DNA of 32,399 bases, taken from contig CAIRCP010000172.1 of the NCBI GenBank assembly GCA_903877095.1, positions 1-32,399 of the forward strand. Direction: 5' to 3'. A program made the position numbers and the translations under genes. The DNA comes from an uncultured Actinomycetes bacterium. Lineage in GTDB: Bacteria; Actinomycetota; Actinomycetes; Mycobacteriales; Mycobacteriaceae. A model generated the notes under the pieces. That model ran no database searches and was not told the origin of the DNA. It saw nothing but the letters and a program-made list of their open reading frames with translations. This document shows, piece by piece, positions 27,465 through 32,399 of this stretch; position 1 is the stretch's first letter; each line of letters opens with the position of its first letter.

Positions 27465-28230
27465 AGCCGGCCGGGGGTGGACCCGGAGCCGGAGCGGGCT
27501 CAGCCGGCCCGGGAGCCGGGCCAGGAGCGGGTGGGGCGGGCGGAGGCGGAGGCGGAGCATCGGCCAAGGTGAACGGCACGGCCGCCGACCGCAGGTTCCC
27601 CAGCTGCACGACAAGGTTGTAGGTGCCCGGTCCGATCGGCTCACGCGGCAGCGGGCACTGCGGTGCTGAGCCCATGCCGGTCCAGGTCACCTCGGTGGTC
27701 ACCTGCTCGCCGGGGTTGAACGTCTTGACCAAGGTCTCGTTGGAGGGGGCGCAGTCCAGGTTCGACCAGAGGCGCTTGTTGTCCAGCGAGTAGACGTAAG
27801 CGGCGAGCACCGCCGCACCGACGTCGCGCTTGCAGGCCACCAAGCCGATGTTGGTCACCACCATGGTGAACTTCGGCTGATCGCCGATGACGTACAGCGG
27901 GGCGTTGGCGACGCCCTTGATCGCGAGGTTCGAATCCGGGCAGTCGTCGCCGGCCTGGAGTACCGGCGGCGGCTGGACCGCCGAGGTCGGGGTGGCCGTG
28001 GGCTCGGGGCTGGACTCTGCCGGTGGAACGACCGGGGTTTTGTCTTCCGGCTGGGGAGTCTGGGTGGTCTCGGTCTTGGCGGTGTTCTTCGCCGAACCCG
28101 AGCCGCCGAATAACGCGTACGCCACGCCGGCGATCAGCGCAACGGCCAGCAAGGCGATGCCCAGAGCCAATCCCCGGCGCCGCCAGTAGACCTGGGGAGG
28201 GAGGGGGCCATGCGGTTCGAGATCCAGCAC
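27463..28230 (-). CDS. Membrane-anchored Pro-rich protein, Rv3587c homologue
   Basis: This 255-residue protein has a short cytoplasmic start (LDLEPHGPLPPQVYWRRRG), one membrane helix (about 21-41, LALGIALLAVALIAGVAYALF) and a Thr/Pro/Glu-rich stalk. An extracellular beta domain follows, with cysteines in DDCPDSN, GLVACKRDVG, NLDCAPSNE and APQCPLP, then a Pro/Ala-rich tail (PPPPPAPPAPGPAPGPAEP). No enzyme motif is seen; it may bind the cell wall. The GTG 28230 start is supported by a TANNNT box (TACGGT, 28242-28237) ending 6 nt upstream, as for leaderless genes; a much longer open frame upstream overlaps canB and is rejected. Equivalent to M. tuberculosis Rv3587c by position and appearance. 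Confidence 0.85.
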   Translation of the reverse strand: MLDLEPHGPLPPQVYWRRRGLALGIALLAVALIAGVAYALFGGSGSAKNTAKTETTQTPQPEDKTPVVPPAESSPEPTATPTSAVQPPPVLQAGDDCPDSNLAIKGVANAPLYVIGDQPKFTMVVTNIGLVACKRDVGAAVLAAYVYSLDNKRLWSNLDCAPSNETLVKTFNPGEQVTTEVTWTGMGSAPQCPLPREPIGPGTYNLVVQLGNLRSAAVPFTLADAPPPPPPAPPAPGPAPGPAEPAPAPGPPPAG

Positions 28231-28302
28231 GTTTCCACCGTAAGGGCAGGTCACTGCAACGTGTCCGACCCGGCTCGGCGTGTCGCCTTGTTTTCGCTGG
28301 CC

Positions 28303-28352
28303 GCCGCCGTCTCGGCGATTACTCGCCGCCGCCGTCCCGGCGATTACTCGCC
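28303..28352. repeat. 25-bp tandem duplication at the 3' end of canB
   Basis: Two adjacent 25-bp copies, 28303-28327 and 28328-28352, differ at one base. Each contains the inverted repeat CGGCGA-TTAC-TCGCCG. The second copy includes the canB stop codon (28344-28346) and last codons; the first lies beyond the gene. It may have doubled a terminator-like hairpin. The rest of the 113-bp gap between canB and the Rv3587c homologue (28231-28302) holds that gene's promoter and nothing else I recognise. Confidence 0.8.
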
Positions 28353-28961
28353 GATGTCCCCCAAGTGTTCGCGCAGCACCGTCTTGCCGTCCGCCAGTCG
28401 GTAGGTGACGCCGACGATGGCCAGATCCCCGATCTTGACCCGATCGGCGATGGCACTCGACCGGGACAGCAGCTGAGTGCCGGTCTCGACTACATGGCGG
28501 GCCTCGAATTCGTCGACCCGGGTCAGGCCCTCGCGCCTGCCCAGCATGATCGACGGCGTGACGCGTTCGATGACGTCGCGCACGAAACCGCCGGGGACGT
28601 TGCCGCCGTCGAGGGCCGCGATGGTGGCCTCCACCGCACCGCAACTGTCGTGGCCGAGCACCACGATCAAGGGGACGCCGAGCACGGTGACCGCGTATTC
28701 GATGGACCCCAGGACCGCCGAGTCGATGACATGGCCGGCGGTACGCACCACGAACATGTCGCCGAGGCCCTGGTCGAAGATGATCTCGGCGGCGACGCGG
28801 CTGTCGGCGCATCCGAACACCACCGCGGTGGGACGCTGGGCCACCGCGAGGCTGGCCCGGTGCTCGATGCTCTGGCTGGGATGCGAAGGGGAACCCGCCA
28901 CGAAACGCTCGTTACCCTCCTTGAGTGCCTTCCAAGCTTGGGCAGGAGTCGTATTCGCCAT
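28344..28961 (-). CDS. canB: Beta-class carbonic anhydrase CanB
   Basis: This enzyme interconverts CO2 and bicarbonate with a zinc site. The 205-residue protein has ligands Cys51 with Asp53 (FGCADSRV) and His104 with Cys107 (LGHDSCGAV), the beta-CA dyad D-R, and MFVVRTAGHVID. The length is close to Rv3588c (about 207). ATG 28961 begins MANTTPAQAWKALKEGNERF, the normal family start; the open frame extends to 29483 but that part overlaps mutY on the other strand. The final residues LGDIGE lie in a duplicated 25-bp segment. Confidence 0.95.
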   Translation of the reverse strand: MANTTPAQAWKALKEGNERFVAGSPSHPSQSIEHRASLAVAQRPTAVVFGCADSRVAAEIIFDQGLGDMFVVRTAGHVIDSAVLGSIEYAVTVLGVPLIVVLGHDSCGAVEATIAALDGGNVPGGFVRDVIERVTPSIMLGRREGLTRVDEFEARHVVETGTQLLSRSSAIADRVKIGDLAIVGVTYRLADGKTVLREHLGDIGE

Positions 28962-28997
28962 GGACCGTATTCTGCACTGCCACTGGGCGGGCCGGCA

Positions 28998-29891
28998 TTG
29001 AGCATCCACGTTAGGGAATTGGTCGGCTGGTACGACCGGGCCCGACGGGATCTGCCGTGGCGGGCAGCCGACGTGACGGCGTGGCAGGTGCTGGTCAGCG
29101 AATTCATGCTGCAGCAGACGCCGGTGGCCCGGGTGGCGCCCATCTGGGTGGACTGGGTGGCGCGCTGGCCGACACCGTCGGCGACCGCGGCGGCCGGCGC
29201 CGCTGACGTGTTGCGGGCCTGGGGAAAGCTGGGCTACCCACGCCGGGCCAAACGGCTGCACGAATGCGCCGAGGTGATCGCCCGCGATCACGGCGACGCG
29301 GTTCCCGACGACGTCGACGTCCTGCTGGGTCTTCCCGGGATCGGCGCATACACCGCCCGGGCCGTCGCCTGCTTCGCCTACGGGAAGCGGGTTCCCGTCG
29401 TGGACACCAACGTTCGCCGGGTGGTAGCCCGCGCGGTGCACGGTCTGGCGGACTCCGGGAACGCCTCGCCGGTCCGAGACCACGCCGACGTCGAGGCGCT
29501 ACTGCCCGACGATGCCACCACCGCAGCGGTGTTCTCCGCGGCACTGATGGAATTGGGGGCGACGGTGTGCACGGCGCGGGCACCGAAATGCGGAATCTGC
29601 CCCCTGACGCACTGCGCCTGGCGGACCGCCGGATACCCGGCCGACGACCGGCCCGCACGGCCCGTGCAGCGCTACGCCGGGACTGACCGCCAGGTGCGCG
29701 GCAGGCTGCTCGACGTGTTGCGGGCAAGTCCGGCGCCGGTGAATCGGGCGGCACTCGACATGGTGTGGCTGACCGACACCGCGCAACGCAACCGGGCGCT
29801 GGATTCACTCCTGGTCGACGGACTGGTCGAGCAGACCTCCGACGGCCGGTTTGCACTGGCGGGCGAGGGAGACTCCGAAGGCGGCCCTTAA
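28998..29891 (+). CDS. mutY: A/G-specific adenine DNA glycosylase MutY
   Basis: MutY removes adenine mispaired with 8-oxoguanine. The 297-residue frame has the catalytic Glu35 (VSEFMLQQTPVARV), the helix-hairpin-helix LPGIGAYTARA (111-121), the active Asp136 (VPVVDTNVRRV) and the [4Fe-4S] cysteines C191, C198, C201, C206 (C-x6-C-x2-C-x4-C). The C-terminal part ends FALAGEGDSEGGP. The mycobacterial proteins lack a full NUDT1-like C-terminal domain, and so does this one. The start is uncertain: TTG 29000 region (28998) is the first reasonable codon before RELVGWYDRARRDLPWR; no strong ribosome site is seen. It is divergent from canB with a 36-bp gap. Confidence 0.93.
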   Translation: MSIHVRELVGWYDRARRDLPWRAADVTAWQVLVSEFMLQQTPVARVAPIWVDWVARWPTPSATAAAGAADVLRAWGKLGYPRRAKRLHECAEVIARDHGDAVPDDVDVLLGLPGIGAYTARAVACFAYGKRVPVVDTNVRRVVARAVHGLADSGNASPVRDHADVEALLPDDATTAAVFSAALMELGATVCTARAPKCGICPLTHCAWRTAGYPADDRPARPVQRYAGTDRQVRGRLLDVLRASPAPVNRAALDMVWLTDTAQRNRALDSLLVDGLVEQTSDGRFALAGEGDSEGGP

Positions 29892-29903
29892 GTCGGCGAC
29901 CGT

Positions 29904-30665
29904 TCAGCCGCCCAGGCTGCGCAGGAACGCCTCCAACGCCTCCCGGTAGGCCTCCGGAGCGTCGTCGTGGACCAGGTGACCCGCTCCCTCGATGCGGACG
30001 TACCGACCGCCGGCGATGTCGGCCATCTGGCGCATCTGGCCGGGTGGGGTCACCGTATCTCCCGCCTCAATAAGCAACACCGGAGCGGTGACAGCCCGCC
30101 ACTGCGCCCAGAAATCCCGCCGTCCCCATTCCGCGGCGATCTCTATCCACTTCGCCGGCTTGCCGTGCAACCGCCAGCCGGTGGGGGTTCGATCGAAGGC
30201 GTCCAGAAAGTACCGTCCGGCGACGTCGCCGAACTCGGCGAATATCTCTGCGGGAGTGGAGAATTCGCTGGGCAGGGCGTGCAGCCACGGCTCCCAAGCG
30301 CCGGTGGTACCGCCGACGAAGTCCGGCGCCATGTCCTCAACGACCAGCGCCGCGACCAGGTCCGGCCGCGCCGCCGCCAAACACCAGGAATGCAGTCCCC
30401 CCATCGAATGGCCGATCAGCAGGGCTGGGCTCCCCAACGAAGCGACGGCTTCCCCGAGTTCCTCGACGAAGCGCTCGGTTCCGATCGGTTCGCGATCGTC
30501 CGCATCCCGGCCCCGATGCCACGGCGCGTCGTAGACGTACACCGAACCGTGCCGGGTGAGCCACGGCAACTGCCCGCCCCACGTGCTGCCGCGGCCCATC
30601 AGTCCGTGCACTAGCACGATCGGACGGCCGGTGCCGCCCGCGAAGGTCAGCGGTGCTCGGTTCAC
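29904..30665 (-). CDS. Alpha/beta-hydrolase fold protein (Rv3591c-like)
   Basis: This 253-residue hydrolase has the oxyanion motif VLVHGLMGRGSTW, the nucleophile elbow IGHSMGG (Ser87), an acid in EAGDTVTPP (Asp203) and the base in GAGHLVHDD (His230). All three catalytic residues are in the canonical order and spacing for a serine esterase or lipase of this fold. No signal peptide is seen, so it is probably cytoplasmic. The substrate is unknown. GTG 30665 lies 29 bp from the divergent mhuD ATG, so the two genes share a compact promoter. By position it corresponds to Rv3591c in M. tuberculosis. Confidence 0.88.
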   Translation of the reverse strand: MNRAPLTFAGGTGRPIVLVHGLMGRGSTWGGQLPWLTRHGSVYVYDAPWHRGRDADDREPIGTERFVEELGEAVASLGSPALLIGHSMGGLHSWCLAAARPDLVAALVVEDMAPDFVGGTTGAWEPWLHALPSEFSTPAEIFAEFGDVAGRYFLDAFDRTPTGWRLHGKPAKWIEIAAEWGRRDFWAQWRAVTAPVLLIEAGDTVTPPGQMRQMADIAGGRYVRIEGAGHLVHDDAPEAYREALEAFLRSLGG

Positions 30666-30681
30666 GGTGCCATCTTGCCGG

Positions 30682-30687
30682 TAACCT
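30682..30687 (+). promoter_or_regulatory. TANNNT -10 box for leaderless mhuD
   Basis: TAACCT is followed by 7 nt and the mhuD ATG (30695), with no ribosome-binding site between them. The same spacing is seen before radA, pxpA and the MPTR gene. Confidence 0.55.
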
Positions 30688-30694
30688 CAACACC

Positions 30695-31012
30695 ATGACC
30701 GTGGTCAAGATCAACGCAATCGAAGTGCCGCCCGGCGCCGGTCCGGAGTTGGAAAAGCGATTCGCCCACCGGGTGCACGCCGTCGATTCTCAGCCGGGTT
30801 TCCTGGGCTTTCAATTGCTCCGCCCGATCAAGGGTGAGGACCGGTATTTCGTTGTCACCCAGTGGGAGTCGGAGGACGCCTTCCAGGCGTGGGTCTCCGG
30901 TCCGGCGATCGCAGCCCACGCGGGCGAGCGCGCCAACCCGGTGTCGACAGGCGCTTCGCTGCTGGAGTTCGAGGTTGTGCTGGACGTTGCCCGTTCCGAC
31001 GCCGCCACCTAA
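30695..31012 (+). CDS. mhuD: Heme-degrading monooxygenase MhuD
   Basis: MhuD is the non-canonical heme oxygenase of mycobacteria that opens heme to mycobilin and frees iron without CO release. The 105-residue ABM-domain protein has the key residues at their known positions: Asn7, Trp66 and the heme ligand His75 (GPAIAAHAGERA). The length equals that of Rv3592. ATG 30695 fits both the family start (MTVVKINAIEVPPGAGPELE) and the leaderless promoter. The end overlaps the proposed lpqF start by 26 bp, so the two genes may be coupled. Confidence 0.97.
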   Translation: MTVVKINAIEVPPGAGPELEKRFAHRVHAVDSQPGFLGFQLLRPIKGEDRYFVVTQWESEDAFQAWVSGPAIAAHAGERANPVSTGASLLEFEVVLDVARSDAAT

Positions 31013-32345
31013 CCTCCGGCTACCGTCCCGGCGCGCACTGGCCCTTGCCAGTGCGCTCACAGCGGTCTGCCTGACCACGAGTTGCACCCCACCGTCGGCC
31101 CCCGCCGCCGACGCCGGGGTTCGGATCGAGCGGAACACCCCACAGGGCGTGCGGGCCCAGCAGGTGCTGGACATGCTCAACTCCGACTGGCCCATCGGCA
31201 CCTACAGCGTGAAAACACTGGCCGCTCCCGACGAGGTCGACCAGGTGACGGTCAGCATGGACTCGCTCTGGTGGGACCGGCCCTACACGCTCACCGGGGT
31301 CGACATCGGTGCCGGGTCGGCCCGGTTGCATCTGATCAGTTCGTTCGGGGCGCAACAGGACATCGAATTGCACACCAACGACCAGACGATGGTCAGCCGA
31401 CTTGCGATCGACACCCGCAAGCCCGTCATCAACTCCTGGCAGGACGTCGACGCCGCACTGAACCGGACCGGCGCCCGCTATGCATGGCAGGTGTCCAAGG
31501 TCGACGACGGCAACTGCCGCAAGGTTGCCGGAACCAACACCGGCGAATCATTGCCGCTTGCTTCGATTTTCAAGACCTACGTGCTGTTCGCCGTCGAAGA
31601 GGCGGTGCGGGCCGGCCGGGTGCACTGGGACGACACAGTGACCATCACCGCCGAGGCCAAGAAGCTGGGTTCGTCCGGTTTCGACAAACTGCCACCGGGA
31701 TCACGGATCACGGTGCGCCAGGCCGCCGGCAAGATGATCGCCACCAGCGACAACATGGCCACCGACCTGCTCATCGGACTGGTCGGAACCAAGGCGGTCG
31801 AGCGCGCACTGGCCGACGCCGGCCACCACGACCCGGCGAGCATGACCCCCTTCCCCACCATGCGCGAGATCTTCGCCATCGGCTGGGGCAATCCCGACGT
31901 GCGGGCACAGTGGAAGTCCGCACCTCCCGACGACCGCGCAATCCTGTTGCAGCAAGCCAACTCCCGGCCCTATGAGCCGGATCCGGAGCGCACCCACTCC
32001 CCCGGCTCGGCCTACGGCGCGGAGTGGTACGGAACGGCCGACGACATCTGCCGCGTACACGCGCGACTCCAGCACAATGCCGTCGGGCCCGCCGCTCCGG
32101 TCCGCGACATCATGTCCGAGATCGCGGGCATCGACCTGGATCGCAAGGAGTGGCCGTACATCGGCGCCAAAGCCGGAAACCTGCCCGGAGACCTGACGTT
32201 CAGCTGGTACGCCGAAGACCGGACCGGGCAGGCCTGGGTGGTCAGCTTCCAACTGAACTGGCCGCGTTTTCACAGCCCTAACGCCGGGGGCTGGATCATG
32301 ACGATCATCAAGCAGGTCTTCGGCATGCTGCCGCACTACCGCTGA
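30987..32345 (+). CDS. lpqF: LpqF-like lipoprotein with class A beta-lactamase fold
   Basis: The protein is a membrane-anchored serine hydrolase of the penicillin-recognising type. A signal peptide (SRRALALASALTAVCLTTSC) ends with a lipidated Cys33. An N-terminal NTF2-like region (about 45-160) precedes the catalytic domain with SIFK (Ser193, Lys196), SDN (254-256) and KAG (395-397) in place of KTG. A clear glutamate equivalent to Glu166 of true class A beta-lactamases is not evident, so antibiotic hydrolysis is doubtful; a role in the cell wall is possible. TTG 30987 gives 452 residues; no ATG or GTG lies between the mhuD end and the signal peptide, so the start is tentative. It matches Rv3593 in position. 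Confidence 0.86.
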   Translation: MPVPTPPPNLRLPSRRALALASALTAVCLTTSCTPPSAPAADAGVRIERNTPQGVRAQQVLDMLNSDWPIGTYSVKTLAAPDEVDQVTVSMDSLWWDRPYTLTGVDIGAGSARLHLISSFGAQQDIELHTNDQTMVSRLAIDTRKPVINSWQDVDAALNRTGARYAWQVSKVDDGNCRKVAGTNTGESLPLASIFKTYVLFAVEEAVRAGRVHWDDTVTITAEAKKLGSSGFDKLPPGSRITVRQAAGKMIATSDNMATDLLIGLVGTKAVERALADAGHHDPASMTPFPTMREIFAIGWGNPDVRAQWKSAPPDDRAILLQQANSRPYEPDPERTHSPGSAYGAEWYGTADDICRVHARLQHNAVGPAAPVRDIMSEIAGIDLDRKEWPYIGAKAGNLPGDLTFSWYAEDRTGQAWVVSFQLNWPRFHSPNAGGWIMTIIKQVFGMLPHYR

Positions 32346-32376
32346 AAGCTCGATCAGGCTCAGTGCCGAAGCGGCC

Positions 32377-32399
32377 GGTCACTCCCCTCGGGAGTGACC
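32377..32399 (+). terminator. Rho-independent-type hairpin after lpqF
   Basis: A perfect 10-bp stem, GGTCACTCCC (32377-32386) and GGGAGTGACC (32390-32399), with loop CTC follows the lpqF stop codon by 31 bp. The window ends with the stem, so a U-tract cannot be judged. Confidence 0.8.

Noticed and set aside
28231..28812. N-terminal extension of the Rv3587c homologue to 449 residues.
   Set aside because: It overlaps canB on the same strand in another frame and is Arg-rich shadow sequence.
30987..32345. Calling lpqF a true beta-lactamase resistance gene.
   Set aside because: SxxK and SDN are present, but KTG is KAG, no clear Glu166 equivalent is seen, and the gene is a syntenic core lipoprotein.

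Overview
The window is GC-rich actinobacterial DNA. Its gene order follows the Mycobacterium cholesterol-catabolism/carD chromosome segment (the M. tuberculosis Rv3565 to Rv3593 neighbourhood): hsaB-hsaC-hsaD-hsaA, a kshB remnant, fadE34, kstR, an Rv3577-like metallo-beta-lactamase-fold gene, rlmB, cysS, ispF, ispD, carD, lpqE, radA, an Rv3587c homologue, canB, mutY, an Rv3591c-like hydrolase, mhuD and lpqF. A giant MPTR-type pentapeptide protein, KstR operators and near-identical active-site residues support Mycobacterium sensu lato. The species cannot be fixed from sequence alone; the znuACB and pxpA genes suggest an environmental-type mycobacterium rather than the M. tuberculosis complex.

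Layout. (1) 1-3200 is a rearranged accessory patch: an unassigned end, an IS30-family transposase cut short at its C terminus, then one open frame in which a plasmid/ICE-type replication-initiator-like protein runs in frame into the C-terminal half of an AspB-like aminotransferase. (2) 3218-7948 is a 1576-residue exported MPTR repeat protein without a PPE domain, sitting where nat (Rv3566c) lies in M. tuberculosis. (3) 8023-15037 is the KstR regulon core: the hsaADCB ring-degradation operon, a stand-alone [2Fe-2S] domain that is only the C-terminal part of KshB, fadE34 and kstR, with three KstR boxes in the two divergent promoters. (4) 15084-19464 holds a Zur-like box, znuA-znuC-znuB, pxpA and an MBL-fold gene. 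(5) 19550-21094 is a Tat-exported DUF2252 lipoprotein. (6) 21132-25184 is a minus-strand housekeeping run, carD-ispD-ispF-cysS-rlmB. (7) 25440-32345 holds lpqE, radA, the Rv3587c homologue, canB, mutY, an alpha/beta hydrolase, mhuD and lpqF, closed by a strong terminator.

How the genes work together. KstR represses hsaADCB, the kshB fragment and fadE34. HsaA (with the HsaB reductase), HsaC and HsaD open and cleave the phenolic A ring of 3-HSA, while FadE34 dehydrogenates the side-chain CoA thioester. ZnuABC supplies zinc under probable Zur control. CarD, IspD/IspF, CysS and RlmB are core transcription, isoprenoid and translation functions.

The departures from the expected layout are the most notable content: disA is missing after radA, nat is missing after hsaB, and kshB has lost both its flavin and nucleotide modules. 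A Rep-AspB chimaera exists, fadE34 carries a 30-bp in-frame repeat, canB has a duplicated 3' end, and five genes have a TANNNT box 6-7 nt before the start codon, as in leaderless transcription.
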